This document shows, piece after piece, positions 33,554 through 42,868 of a stretch of 64,000 bases of DNA. The position numbers and the translations under genes are program-made. The stretch is taken from NCBI GenBank assembly GCA_027064425.1, contig JAMOPO010000003.1, forward strand, positions 100,607 through 164,606, given 5' to 3'. Below the pieces are notes generated by a model. It did no database searches, was not told where the DNA came from, and saw only the letters and a program-made list of their open reading frames with translations. Within the stretch, counting starts at the first letter, position 1; every line of letters begins with the position of its first letter. This DNA comes from Methanobacteriota archaeon. Its GTDB lineage: Archaea > JAADCQ01 > Methanopyri > Methanopyrales > Methanopyraceae.

Positions 33554-35095
33554 GTGACGAACCCGATCATGGACTTAAAAGTGGTAGGCAGGACCCTGGG
33601 CGCGGTGGTCAAAGCCTCCTCCGCGCTGCCCCTCCTTCCCATCCCGGTCGCGCTGGTGTATCACGAGTTCTCTTGCGTCCCCTCCTTCCTCGTTACCTTC
33701 GCCCTGATGCTCGTTCTCGGGCTCCTCCTCGAACGCATCCCGGGCGACGAGCGTCAGGTTCGTCCCCGGCACGCCATGGTGTCGGTGCCCCTCCTCTGGC
33801 TGCTGATTCCGCTGCTCACGGCGATCCCCTACCGCACGTGCGAGCGGATGTCTTGGCTCGACGCCTACTTCGAGAGCATGTCCGGTTGGACCACGACCGG
33901 GCTCACGGTCCTCCCGGACATCGACCACGCCCACCGGTCGATCCTCTTCTGGCGGAGCCTAGAGCAGTGGGTGGGAGGGCTGGGCCTCGTCGTGACGGTG
34001 ATCAGCATCCTCCGGTTCGAGACCCCGAGCCTGCTGTACGTGGCGGAGGCCCGGGAGGAGCGAATTCGGCCGAACGTCGTCAACACCGCCAAGGAGATGT
34101 GGAAGATTTACGCGGTCATCACGGCGGCCGGCACCCTGCTCCTCTGGGCCCTGGGCATGAGCCCGTTCGACGCGCTCAATCACGCGATGACGGCCGTCGC
34201 CACGGGCGGGTTCTCGACCCGAGCGGACAGCATCGCCGCCTACCGCTCGCCCGCGATCGAGCTCGTCACGGCCCTCCTCATGGTCCTCGGCGCGACGAGC
34301 TTCGTAACCCACTACCGCGCGGCCAAGACCCTGCGCGTGCACCCCGGAGGGCGACTCCGGCGGCTTCTCCGTGCCCTGAAGCACTACGCCCAGGACCTGC
34401 AGTTCCTCGTGATGCTGGCGCTGATCCTGGCCACCACCGCGTACATGGCCCTGCACGCAAAGACGCCGCTCCCGGAGGCGCTCCGCTGCTACGGGTATCA
34501 GGCCGTGTCAGCCATCACCTGCTGCGGGTTCTCGAACGCGAACGTGCCCAGCTTCCCCGACTACGCCAAGCTAGCCCTCACCGTGCTCATGATCATCGGC
34601 GGCTCCACGGCCTCAACCGCAGGCGCCATCAAGGTCCTGAGGTTCCTCATCATGGCGGAGGCCATCCGGGTCGCGATCGCGCGGCGGACGCGTCCCGTCC
34701 GCGGGGTGATCGTGCCCAAGATCCGGGACCGGGCCCTTTCGGAGGAGGAGATCGTCGACGCGTTCACGATCGCCGCATCTTACCTGTTCTTCGTCGTCGT
34801 GGGCACGTTCATCCTCGTCAAGTGGTACGGCTACGACCCCGTTGACGCGCTGTTCGAGGTCGCGTCCGCGCAGGGTGGTGTCGGGCTCTCCTCCGGGATC
34901 ACCGGCCCCGACGCCCCGGCTGGCGTGAAGGCCCTCCTGATCTTTCACATGTGGATCGGCCGGCTCGAGGTCCTGCCGTGCCTGGCGGCGATGTACTGGG
35001 CTCTCACCATGCTCAAGGGCCTCGTCACTCCGGGGGCGAGGGTACTTGCACGTGATCATCGTGGGAGGAGGGCGGGTGGGCCGGATTCTGGCTGA
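33554..35095 (+). CDS. trkH: TrkH-type potassium uptake membrane subunit
   Basis: The 513-residue protein is a polytopic K+ channel-like transporter. Its four selectivity loops are visible: SGWTTTGLTV, ATGGFSTRAD, SAITCCGFSNAN and AQGGVGLSSGIT. The third loop has CCGF where TAGF is usual. It works with the cytoplasmic gating ring TrkA, encoded next with an overlap. Methanopyrus is known for very high internal potassium cyclic-diphosphoglycerate, so strong K+ uptake fits. GTG start at 33554. The last 50 bases overlap trkA; the C-terminal tail (RVLARDHRGRRAGGPDSG) may be partly non-conserved. Confidence 0.93.
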   Translation: MTNPIMDLKVVGRTLGAVVKASSALPLLPIPVALVYHEFSCVPSFLVTFALMLVLGLLLERIPGDERQVRPRHAMVSVPLLWLLIPLLTAIPYRTCERMSWLDAYFESMSGWTTTGLTVLPDIDHAHRSILFWRSLEQWVGGLGLVVTVISILRFETPSLLYVAEAREERIRPNVVNTAKEMWKIYAVITAAGTLLLWALGMSPFDALNHAMTAVATGGFSTRADSIAAYRSPAIELVTALLMVLGATSFVTHYRAAKTLRVHPGGRLRRLLRALKHYAQDLQFLVMLALILATTAYMALHAKTPLPEALRCYGYQAVSAITCCGFSNANVPSFPDYAKLALTVLMIIGGSTASTAGAIKVLRFLIMAEAIRVAIARRTRPVRGVIVPKIRDRALSEEEIVDAFTIAASYLFFVVVGTFILVKWYGYDPVDALFEVASAQGGVGLSSGITGPDAPAGVKALLIFHMWIGRLEVLPCLAAMYWALTMLKGLVTPGARVLARDHRGRRAGGPDSG

Positions 35096-35705
35096 GCTGC
35101 TGATCGCTCACGGTCACGACGTGGTCATAATAGAAAAGGACAAAAAGCGGGCCCAGGAGCTCGCCCAGTCCGAGCTGGACGTGCTGGTCGTTCAGGGTGA
35201 CGCCACCGACCTCGACGTGCTCCAGGACGCGGAGATCGAGTCGGCCGACGTCGTCGCCGCGGTCACCGACAGGGACGAGGTGAACCTGGCCGTCTCACTG
35301 ATCGCGAAGGAAGAGTTCAACGTCGACCGGGTCGTCTCCAGGGTCACGGACGACCGGTTCGTCGACATCTTCCGCCGGCTAGGAGTCGACGCCGTGGTGA
35401 ACCCGGACCGGAGCGCGGCGCAGCTGATCGAGAAGGCGATCACCCGACCGTACCTCGTCGACATGATCACGTTCGGCCGCGGCGAGGCCGAGCTGCTGGA
35501 GTTCGAGGTCTCGGAGGGTTCCAAGATCTCCGGGAAGAAGATCTCGGAGCTTCCCGACGACTGCGTCGTCGTCGCGCTCTACCGGGAGGGCGAGCTCGTC
35601 CTGCCGCGCGGCGACACGGAAATAAACCCCGGCGATAGGGTGCTCGTGCTCGCGCTTCGTGACAAGCTCAAGAAGGTGGAGAAGCTGTTTAGGAGCCGCG
35701 AGTAG
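35046..35705 (+). CDS. trkA: TrkA-type potassium transport regulator (NAD-binding RCK)
   Basis: The 219-residue protein has an N-terminal Rossmann RCK domain (IIVGGGRVGRILAELL, then an acidic residue at the end of beta-2 in VVIIEKDKKRA) and a C-terminal TrkA-C domain (from about residue 140). It forms the ligand-gated ring on TrkH. TTG start at 35046 overlaps trkH by 50 bases, an unusually long but in-family arrangement because the N-terminal motif begins at once. The ATP synthase genes begin 17 bases after its stop. Confidence 0.94.
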   Translation: MHVIIVGGGRVGRILAELLIAHGHDVVIIEKDKKRAQELAQSELDVLVVQGDATDLDVLQDAEIESADVVAAVTDRDEVNLAVSLIAKEEFNVDRVVSRVTDDRFVDIFRRLGVDAVVNPDRSAAQLIEKAITRPYLVDMITFGRGEAELLEFEVSEGSKISGKKISELPDDCVVVALYREGELVLPRGDTEINPGDRVLVLALRDKLKKVEKLFRSRE

Positions 35706-35722
35706 GGCGGGCGGGAGGAGGC

Positions 35723-36046
35723 ATGACCTCGGTGGCGGAGGCCCTCGACCGGATTCGGTCCGCGGAGTCCGAGGCGAAGGAGAAGGTCGAGAGCGCCCGG
35801 GAGAAGGCGGAGGAGATCGTCGAGGAGGCCGAGAAAAAGGCTGAGAAGCTGATTGAGGAGGCCAAGAGCGAGGCGGAGGAGGAGGCCGAAAAGATCCGCC
35901 ACCAGGCCGAGAAGGAGGCGAAGGAGGAGGCTCGGAGGATCAAGGAGGAAGGCGAGAAGGAGGTCGAGGAGCTGAAGGAGAGGGCTGAGAAGCGGATGGA
36001 CGAGGCGGTCGAGATCGTGGTTAAACTGGTTCTGGGGGAGGAGTAG
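35723..36046 (+). CDS. atpH: A-type ATP synthase subunit H
   Basis: The 107-residue product is nearly all Glu/Lys/Ala-rich helix with heptad spacing (EEIVEEAEKKAEKLIEEAKS and so on), as in subunit H, which pairs with subunit E to form the peripheral stalks. It is the first of seven co-directional ATP synthase genes. ATG start after GGGAGGAGG. No separate promoter is evident in the 17 bases behind trkA. Confidence 0.88.
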   Translation: MTSVAEALDRIRSAESEAKEKVESAREKAEEIVEEAEKKAEKLIEEAKSEAEEEAEKIRHQAEKEAKEEARRIKEEGEKEVEELKERAEKRMDEAVEIVVKLVLGEE

Positions 36047-36047
36047 C

Positions 36048-38024
36048 GTGGCGATCCGCGAGATGGAGGAGGTGTTCATTTTCTGCCTGAAGGAAGACGT
36101 CGTCGACGTGCTCAAGCGCGTTCAGGTCGAGGGCTGCCTGCACATCGAGGACTTCTGGGAGGTGCACGGTGTAGAGCGGTTCTACGGCGTCGAGCAGCCC
36201 GAAGCCCCGGAGGAGCTGATCGAGGTCACCGACGTGCTGACCTCACTGGCGCGGCTCCGCGACTCCCTGAAGGAGATCTACGAGGAGGTCAAGGAAGAGG
36301 GGATGCTGGAAGCCCTCACCTCCGTTTTCCGGGCCGAGGAGCCCGAGAAGGTGGAGTTCGAGCTCCAGCCCACGTCCGAGGTGCTCGACTCCGCGAAGGA
36401 GTTCCTGGAGCGGCTTGAGGAGGAGGTGGGGGAGAAGCTCGACCGAATCGACGAGCTCGAGTCGGAGCTGGAGCGGCTGGAGGAGGCCCGAAACTTCCTG
36501 GACCACGTCACCGAGAGCTTCGACGTGGGGCACTTGGGCGAGGGCCCGTACGCCGTCGCCAAGCTGTACGTCGTCAGGTCCGACGTCTGGGACGAGCTCG
36601 TGGAGAAGCTCAAGGGTGAGCCGGCCTACGTTGGAGAGGTGGGGCGGACCGAGGACGAGGACGTGGTGGCCGTCATCGCCTTCCCAAAGGATGAGTCGGA
36701 GCTGGAGGCCGAGATCCGGAGGCTGGGCGCGACGGAGCAGGAGGTGGTTAACGAGGTCCTGGAGGAGCTGTCCGGCGACGTGGAGTCCGCTCGGGAGGAG
36801 CTGGAGCGGCGGATCCGGGAGACGCGGAAGGAGCTGCGGGAGCTGCGGCGCGAGCTCGCGGAGTACTACGAGGAGCACGAGGCCGAGATCAACGCCTGGA
36901 TCGAGCTCCTGGAGAACGAGCGAGAGCTGCTGGACGAGATCCCGAAACTGGCGATGACGGACCGGACGTACCTGATCTACGGCTGGGTGCCGAAGGAGAG
37001 GGTCGACCGGCTTGAGCGCGCCGTCGAGGAGGTCACCGACGGACGCTGCGCCGTCATTCGGGAGCAGGTGGCGGACCCGGAGGAGATGCCCGTCGAGCTG
37101 AAGAACCCGAGACCGCTCAAGCCCTTCGAGACGCTCGTCGAGATGTTCGCGCTCCCGAAGCCAACCGAGGTTGATCCGACCCCGGTCTTGGCGGTGTTCT
37201 TCCCGATCTACTTCGGGTTCATCCTTACCGACGCCGCCTACGGTGCCATCCTAACGGCGCTCGCGGCCGCGATCCGCGCCACGAGCGGTCGGGTGGACGA
37301 GAGCCTCAGGACGTTCTCCGAGCTGATGATCTACGCCGGCGTCGCGACGATCATCCTGGGCGTGCTGACGGGCGGGTACTTCGGCAACCTGTTCGGGATC
37401 AAGCCCCTCTGGGTCGACCCGATGAAGGACCCGATCACGATCCTGCTCGTCGCCCTCGGGTTCGGCGTGCTGCACGTGGCCCTGGGCCTGATCCTCGGAA
37501 TGTACATCTCACTGCGGAAGGAGCGGGACGTCAAGGCCTTCCTGGGTGACCACCTGTCCTGGTTCCTGGTGCTCGTCGGCGGCCTGCTGCTGGTCGTCGG
37601 AGCGGCGAAGTGCGGGCTCAGCAGCCCGGTGACCTACGCGGGCGGCGCCCTGATGATCCTCGGTGCGATCCTGGTCCTGGCCTTCCATGGCCCACTGGGC
37701 GCGCTAGACATGATCGGGCTCATGGGTGACGTACTGTCGTACTCGCGACTGCTGGCCGGCTGCCTGTCCACGGCCGGCATCGCCCTCGTGGTGAACCTGC
37801 TAGCCAAGATGGCGAAGGGACTCGCCGGCGCCCTGGGGCTGGTCGCCGCCGCCATTATCCTGGTCATCGGGCACATCTTCAACATGGCGATGAACGGGCT
37901 GGGTGGCTTCGTGCACAGCCTGCGACTCCACTACGTGGAGTTCTTCAGCAAGTTCTACGAGGGAGGTGGGAAGCCGTTCGAGCCCCTGAGGGTTAAGGGC
38001 GAGCACCTGAAGATCCGGGCGTAA
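36048..38024 (+). CDS. atpI: A-type ATP synthase subunit I (subunit a)
   Basis: The 658-residue protein has a long acidic cytoplasmic half (to about residue 370, with coiled coils) and a membrane half with about seven or eight helices. The motif MGDVLSYSRLLAGCLSTAGIA in the membrane part includes the arginine expected at the ion half-channels, and GLGGFVHSLRLHYVEFFSKF near the C-terminus is a family signature. It forms the stator path for ions next to the K ring. GTG start one base after atpH. Confidence 0.95.
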   Translation: MAIREMEEVFIFCLKEDVVDVLKRVQVEGCLHIEDFWEVHGVERFYGVEQPEAPEELIEVTDVLTSLARLRDSLKEIYEEVKEEGMLEALTSVFRAEEPEKVEFELQPTSEVLDSAKEFLERLEEEVGEKLDRIDELESELERLEEARNFLDHVTESFDVGHLGEGPYAVAKLYVVRSDVWDELVEKLKGEPAYVGEVGRTEDEDVVAVIAFPKDESELEAEIRRLGATEQEVVNEVLEELSGDVESAREELERRIRETRKELRELRRELAEYYEEHEAEINAWIELLENERELLDEIPKLAMTDRTYLIYGWVPKERVDRLERAVEEVTDGRCAVIREQVADPEEMPVELKNPRPLKPFETLVEMFALPKPTEVDPTPVLAVFFPIYFGFILTDAAYGAILTALAAAIRATSGRVDESLRTFSELMIYAGVATIILGVLTGGYFGNLFGIKPLWVDPMKDPITILLVALGFGVLHVALGLILGMYISLRKERDVKAFLGDHLSWFLVLVGGLLLVVGAAKCGLSSPVTYAGGALMILGAILVLAFHGPLGALDMIGLMGDVLSYSRLLAGCLSTAGIALVVNLLAKMAKGLAGALGLVAAAIILVIGHIFNMAMNGLGGFVHSLRLHYVEFFSKFYEGGGKPFEPLRVKGEHLKIRA

Positions 38025-38036
38025 GGGGGGAGGGGC

Positions 38037-41000
38037 TTGGTAAGCACCGAGCTCGCGATCGCCGCCATCGGAGCGGGCATAGCGGCGGGCGTGGCGGGAG
38101 TAGGTTCGGGTATCGGCCAGGGTATCGCCGCGGCGGCCGGTGCCGGAGCGGTGGCCGAGGACGAGCGAGCCTTTGGTAAAGCGATCGTGTTCTCGGTGCT
38201 GCCGGAGACGCAGGCGATCTACGGGCTTCTCATCGCGATCCTCATCCTCGCGGGAGTTGGGCTGCTGGGCGCGGCCAAGACGATCACGATGGGCGCCGCT
38301 CTGGCCGCGCTGGGCGCGGGCCTGGCGGTCGGTATCGCCGGCATCTCAGGCATCGGACAGGGCATCGCGGCCGCGAGCGGAATCGGTGCCATCCTTAAGG
38401 AGGAGGGCCTGTTCGGTCGCGCGATCGTGTACTCCGTCCTCCCGGAGACGCAGGCGATCTACGGCCTCCTCGTCGGCATCATTATACTCGTAGGGGCCGG
38501 GCTGCTGGGTGGCGGAGCCGGCAAGGTCTCCATCGGTACCGGTCTAGCCGCGATCGGCGCCGGGCTGGCGGTGGGACTGGCCGGTACCTCAGGCATCGGA
38601 CAGGGCATCGCGGCGGCGAGCGGGATCTCCGCCATCCTGCGGCGAGAGGAGCTCTTCGGACGGCTTTTGGTCTTCTCGGTACTGCCGGAGACGCAGGCGA
38701 TCTACGGCCTGCTCGTGGCGGTGTTGATCGCGCAGTTCTTGGGAATCCTTGGCGGACCGAGCTCCGTCTCCGTGGGCGCGGGCCTGGCCGCGCTGGGCGC
38801 GGGCCTGGCGGTCGGGCTGGCGGGAACCTCCGGAATCGGTCAGGGAGTTGCCGCGGCCAGCGGAATCAGGGCCATGGTCGAGAACGAGGGGATCTTCGGT
38901 CGGGCGCTCGTGTTCTCCGTCCTCCCGGAGACGCAGGCGATTTACGGCCTGCTGGTCGCGATCCTGGCACTGTTCTCGCTGTTGAGCCCGTCGCTTAGCC
39001 TGGCGGCCGGGATCGTGGCCCTGGGAGCGGGTCTAGCGGTCGGTATCGCCGGCACCTCGGGCATCGGACAGGGCATCGCAGCCGCGAGCGGTATCTCCGG
39101 CGCCCTGAAGCGGGAGGAGCTGTTCGGCCGTCTGATCGTGTTCTCCGTCCTCCCGGAGACGCAGGCCATCTACGGACTGCTCACGGCGATCATGGCCCTG
39201 TTCCTCGTGGGCGGCAGGGCGGACCTGGCGGCCGCGCTCGCGGCGCTGGGTGCGGGCCTCGCGGTGGGCTTCGGAGGCACGTCCGGCATCGGGCAGGGTA
39301 TCGCGGCGGCCAGCGGAATCCGGGCAATGGTCGAGCGGGCCGAGCTGTTCGTCCGCGGGATGGTCCTGTCCGTGCTGCCCGAGACGCGAGCGATCTACGG
39401 ACTGCTCATCGCCATCCTGGCGCTGTTCATGATCAAGTCCGGCTCGCTAGGCGCCGGCCTGGCGATGGTCGGAGCCGGCCTCGCGGTGGGTCTCGTGGGA
39501 GTCTCGGGCATCGGCCAGGGCTTCACGGCGGCCAGCGGATCCGCCACCCTGGTGAAGCACGAGGGCTTCTTCGGGCGGGCGATTATCTTCTCGGTGCTGC
39601 CGGAGACGCAGGCGATCTACGGACTGCTCACGGCGATCCTCGTGATGATGTTCGCCGGCCTCCTGGGCGGAGGCGCCGGCAACGTGGGCGTGGGAGCCGG
39701 TCTGGCCGCGCTGGGCGCGGGCCTGGCGGTCGGGCTGGCGGGCAGCTCAGCGATCGGCCAGGGTATCGCGGCGGCGAGCGGCGTGAGCACGTCCGCCGAG
39801 CGCTCGGAGCTGTTCGGCCGGTCGATCGTGTTCTCCATCCTACCGGAGACCCAGTCGATCTACGGGCTGCTCATCGGCATCATGCTGGCGGTGTTCGCGC
39901 TGAAGGCCAGCACACCGATCGCCGCAGGACTCGCCGCGATCGGGGCCGGTCTCGCGGTCGGTATCGCGGGCTTCTCGGGCATTGGTCAGGGAATCGCGGC
40001 GGCGGGCGGCATCGGAGCGCTGGAGCGGGACCCAGGCTCCTTCGGTAGGTCGCTGATCTTCTCAATCCTGCCGGAGACGCGGTCCATCTACGGACTGCTC
40101 GTGGCGATCCTGGTCATGGTAGGCCTGGGCATGATGGGGGGCGCGTTCGGCGGCAACGCGGCGGTGGGTCTGGCGGCCATTGGAGCGGGTCTGGCGATCG
40201 GCATGGCGGGCCTCTCCGGAGTGGGCCAGGGAGTCACGGCCGCGACCGGTATCAGCAACGTCGTCCGGGACCCGGGGCTGTTCGGACGGTCGCTGCTGTT
40301 CTCGGTGCTGCCGGAGACGCAGGCGATCTACGGGCTGCTGATCGCGATCATGGTGATGATGTTCCTGGGCATCCTGGGCGGCTCGAAGACGCCGACGCTC
40401 GGGGCGGGGCTGGCGGCGCTCGGTGCGGGACTCGCCGTCGGTATCGCGGGCAGCTCGGGTATCGGTCAGGGACTGTCCGCCGCGGCCGGTACGGTCGCCA
40501 TCGGCGAGCGGACGGAGCTCTTCGGCCGGTCGATCGTGTTCTCCATCCTGCCGGAGACGCAGGCGATCTACGGACTGCTCATCGGCATCCTGGCGATGAT
40601 GCCGATCATGACGGGGGCCGGCAGCCTCAGCGTGGCGGCGGGCCTGGTGGCCGCGGGGGCCGGACTGGCGGTGGGAGTTGCGGGCACGTCCGGTATCGGT
40701 CAGGGAATCGCGGCGGCGGGCGGCACGGGCGCGCTGTCCGAGCGGGGCGAGCTGTTCGCTCGGTCGCTGGTCCTGTCGATCCTGCCGGAGACGCGGTCCA
40801 TCTACGGCATGCTGATCGCCATCATCGGGATGTCGATGGCGGGACTGCTCGGCGGGACCCCCAAGGCGAGCCTGGCGGCCGGGCTCGCGGCGATCGCGGC
40901 CGGCATCTCCGTCGGCTTCGCGGGACTGTCGGGTGTGGGTCAGGGCGTCACCTCGGCCCGAGGCTCCGCCTCGATGGCCAAGCGCGAGGAGGCGTTCGGC

Positions 41001-41096
41001 CGCTCGCTGATCTTCTCCGTCCTGCCGGAGACGCAGGCGATCTACGGGCTGCTGATCGCGATCCTGGTCGTCTTCACCGCCCTCGCCGCCGCCTAA
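38037..41096 (+). CDS. atpK: A-type ATP synthase subunit K (proteolipid) with thirteen fused hairpins
   Basis: The 1019-residue protein is thirteen tandem two-helix proteolipid hairpins in one chain; ordinary subunits have one or two. Each hairpin has helix 1 with GIGQG or GVGQG (variant AIGQG) and helix 2 with LPET followed by Q/R and IYG. The ion-binding glutamates are at residues 57, 137, 217, 297, 374, 449, 523, 604, 680, 760, 840, 918 and 998, all present. LPETQAIYG resembles sodium-binding NtpK of Enterococcus. Hairpins 6, 9 and 12 have PETR instead of PETQ. A 13-hairpin proteolipid is known from M. kandleri. TTG start at 38037, after GGGGAGGGG. Confidence 0.97.
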   Translation: MVSTELAIAAIGAGIAAGVAGVGSGIGQGIAAAAGAGAVAEDERAFGKAIVFSVLPETQAIYGLLIAILILAGVGLLGAAKTITMGAALAALGAGLAVGIAGISGIGQGIAAASGIGAILKEEGLFGRAIVYSVLPETQAIYGLLVGIIILVGAGLLGGGAGKVSIGTGLAAIGAGLAVGLAGTSGIGQGIAAASGISAILRREELFGRLLVFSVLPETQAIYGLLVAVLIAQFLGILGGPSSVSVGAGLAALGAGLAVGLAGTSGIGQGVAAASGIRAMVENEGIFGRALVFSVLPETQAIYGLLVAILALFSLLSPSLSLAAGIVALGAGLAVGIAGTSGIGQGIAAASGISGALKREELFGRLIVFSVLPETQAIYGLLTAIMALFLVGGRADLAAALAALGAGLAVGFGGTSGIGQGIAAASGIRAMVERAELFVRGMVLSVLPETRAIYGLLIAILALFMIKSGSLGAGLAMVGAGLAVGLVGVSGIGQGFTAASGSATLVKHEGFFGRAIIFSVLPETQAIYGLLTAILVMMFAGLLGGGAGNVGVGAGLAALGAGLAVGLAGSSAIGQGIAAASGVSTSAERSELFGRSIVFSILPETQSIYGLLIGIMLAVFALKASTPIAAGLAAIGAGLAVGIAGFSGIGQGIAAAGGIGALERDPGSFGRSLIFSILPETRSIYGLLVAILVMVGLGMMGGAFGGNAAVGLAAIGAGLAIGMAGLSGVGQGVTAATGISNVVRDPGLFGRSLLFSVLPETQAIYGLLIAIMVMMFLGILGGSKTPTLGAGLAALGAGLAVGIAGSSGIGQGLSAAAGTVAIGERTELFGRSIVFSILPETQAIYGLLIGILAMMPIMTGAGSLSVAAGLVAAGAGLAVGVAGTSGIGQGIAAAGGTGALSERGELFARSLVLSILPETRSIYGMLIAIIGMSMAGLLGGTPKASLAAGLAAIAAGISVGFAGLSGVGQGVTSARGSASMAKREEAFGRSLIFSVLPETQAIYGLLIAILVVFTALAAA
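38037..41096 (+). repeat. Thirteen tandem ~225-243-bp coding repeats in atpK
   Basis: The DNA repeats at 240 bases for hairpins 1-4 and 9-11, and varies from 222 to 243 elsewhere, as measured between the LPET codons (38202, 38442, 38682, 38922, 39153, 39378, 39600, 39843, 40071, 40311, 40551, 40785, 41025). Helix 2 codons are nearly identical between copies, while loops between hairpins differ in sequence and length. Confidence 0.93.
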
Positions 41097-41119
41097 CTCC
41101 CCTTCCGGGGTGAGCCGGC

Positions 41120-41722
41120 ATGGGCCTGGAGGAGCTGGAGAAGAAGATCATTGAGGAGGCCGAGCGCGAGGCGAAGGAGATCATCGAGGAGGCCGAGGAG
41201 GAGGCGGAGAAGATCCTGGATAAGGCCAAGCGTGAGGCCGAGGAGAAGCGCCGGGAGATCCTCGAGCAGGCCAGGCGGGAGGCTGAGACGCGGAAGCGTC
41301 GGGAGATCGCTCAGGCGAAGCTCGAGGTACGGCAGCTTCGACTCAAGGTCAAGGAGGAGTGCATCGAGGAGGCGATGGAGCGGGCCAAGGAAGAGATTCG
41401 GAAGATGGCGGAGGACGGGAGCCGCCGCTACCTGGAGTTCCTCGAGCGGGCGGCGATCGAGGCCGCGAGAGCGCTGTCGTCGGATAAGGTGATCCTGAGG
41501 GTCAACGAGCGCGACCAGGAGGCGATGGAGGAGCTCATCCCCGACGTGCGCGTGGAGGTGGACAAGGAGATCGAGCTGGGCGACCCGGTGGACATCCTGG
41601 GCGGCGTGATCGCGGAGAGCGAGGACGGGTCCGAGGTCTTTGACAACTCCGTGGAGGCCCGGCTGAAGCGCATGAGGTCCGAGCTGGTGAGGAGGGTCTC
41701 CGAGACCCTGTTCGGGGGCTAG
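41120..41722 (+). CDS. atpE: A-type ATP synthase subunit E
   Basis: The 200-residue product has a long N-terminal charged helix (residues 1-100) followed by a globular C-terminal domain (with LGDPVDILGGVIAESEDGSEVFDNSVEARL), the plan of the peripheral-stalk subunit E that pairs with H. ATG start after GGGGTGA. It follows atpK by 23 bases. Confidence 0.93.
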   Translation: MGLEELEKKIIEEAEREAKEIIEEAEEEAEKILDKAKREAEEKRREILEQARREAETRKRREIAQAKLEVRQLRLKVKEECIEEAMERAKEEIRKMAEDGSRRYLEFLERAAIEAARALSSDKVILRVNERDQEAMEELIPDVRVEVDKEIELGDPVDILGGVIAESEDGSEVFDNSVEARLKRMRSELVRRVSETLFGG

Positions 41723-41728
41723 CGGTCC

Positions 41729-42856
41729 GTGGACCTGCTTCACCTCCCCACCCAAGACTACGTCCTGATCGCGGTGGGCGTGATCGCACTGGTCACGGTT
41801 CTCACCATCGTCCTCTCGATCCCGATCACCGAGGTGATCTGGAAGTACGCCCCGTACGCCTACCCGCTGCCCAAGGCCAAGGCGCTGGAGGCCGAGACGC
41901 TGGACGAGGACGAGTTCGAGGAGCTGAAGGACGCCTCGCTGCGCGACCTGGTGGCCAGGCTGGAGGAGCTGGGGCTGGAGCCCGAGTCGGTCAGACCCCT
42001 GCTACAGGGCAACACCGAGCCCGTGGAGGTGGCCATCAAGCGCCGCGCCGTCGAGTCCGTGATGGACCGGCTGGCGGAGTCCGGTCCGGAGGATCTGGAG
42101 GCGATGGTCCGCGCCCTGATGGCGCGGTACGAGCTCGAGGACCTGAAGGCCGTGATCCGGGCCCTGCACGCCGGTGAGGAGCCGGGTGAGCTCGTGGACC
42201 GGCCCGTCCTGCTGGACGAGGACGAGTGGCGGGAGGTCCGGGACGCGCAGTCGGTCCAGGAGGTCGTCGAGCGGTTACGAGGCACACCGTACGATCGGTA
42301 CCTGGAGGAGGCGGTGCGGGAGTACGAGGAGACGGGGTCCCTGTTACCCGTCGAGCTCGCGCTCGACCGCGCTTACTACGAGCACCTGTGGGAGCTGGTG
42401 ACCGGCGAGGAGGTGGACGAGGAGCTCGCCCGGCTGCTGGGGCTGGAGATCGACCTATACAACGTGGAAGTGGCCCTCCGCGGCGCCCTGCTGGGGCTGG
42501 ACCCGGAGACGATCCGCCGGGCGATGGCCGACGGTGGCTGGGAGCTGGCGGAGTGGAGGAAGCGGGAGCTTGCGGAGGCGGAGGATCCGGGCGAGGTCGT
42601 GGAGCAGGTGGCCAACACCTCCTTCGGCCGGTACCTGGAGGAGGCGATGGAGGAGTACTCCGAGTCCAAGGACGTTGAGATCCTGGACCGGGCCGTCCGG
42701 CGCGCTCGGTACGAGACGGTGTCCGACCTCATCCAGGGGGACATCGTGGGCGCGCCCGCGGTCGTCCAGGCCGTGTACGCCAAGCAGCGCGAGGTGGACA
42801 ACTTAATCGCCCTGGTCAACGCGAAGGTCGCCGACGTCGAGTTCGCCCCGGTGTAG
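41729..42856 (+). CDS. atpC: A-type ATP synthase subunit C
   Basis: The 375-residue protein matches subunit C (d in V-type), the helical cone that joins the central stalk to the K ring. It has a hydrophobic N-terminal stretch (about residues 12-35), as do several methanogen AtpC proteins, then KYAPYAYPLPKAKALEAE and repeated three-helix bundles with TSFGRYLEEAMEEY. The C-terminal DNLIALVNAKVADVEF resembles the family end. GTG start at 41729. Confidence 0.9.
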   Translation: MDLLHLPTQDYVLIAVGVIALVTVLTIVLSIPITEVIWKYAPYAYPLPKAKALEAETLDEDEFEELKDASLRDLVARLEELGLEPESVRPLLQGNTEPVEVAIKRRAVESVMDRLAESGPEDLEAMVRALMARYELEDLKAVIRALHAGEEPGELVDRPVLLDEDEWREVRDAQSVQEVVERLRGTPYDRYLEEAVREYEETGSLLPVELALDRAYYEHLWELVTGEEVDEELARLLGLEIDLYNVEVALRGALLGLDPETIRRAMADGGWELAEWRKRELAEAEDPGEVVEQVANTSFGRYLEEAMEEYSESKDVEILDRAVRRARYETVSDLIQGDIVGAPAVVQAVYAKQREVDNLIALVNAKVADVEFAPV

Positions 42857-42868
42857 GGGGCCCGCCCC

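Noticed and set aside
33538-34845. 435-residue frame overlapping trkH
   Set aside because: Arg/Pro/His-rich shadow in another frame; trkH has all four selectivity loops in its own frame.
38037-41096. CRISPR-like or minisatellite repeat array
   Set aside because: The regular repeats are coding and correspond to proteolipid hairpins with divergent loops, not to spacers.
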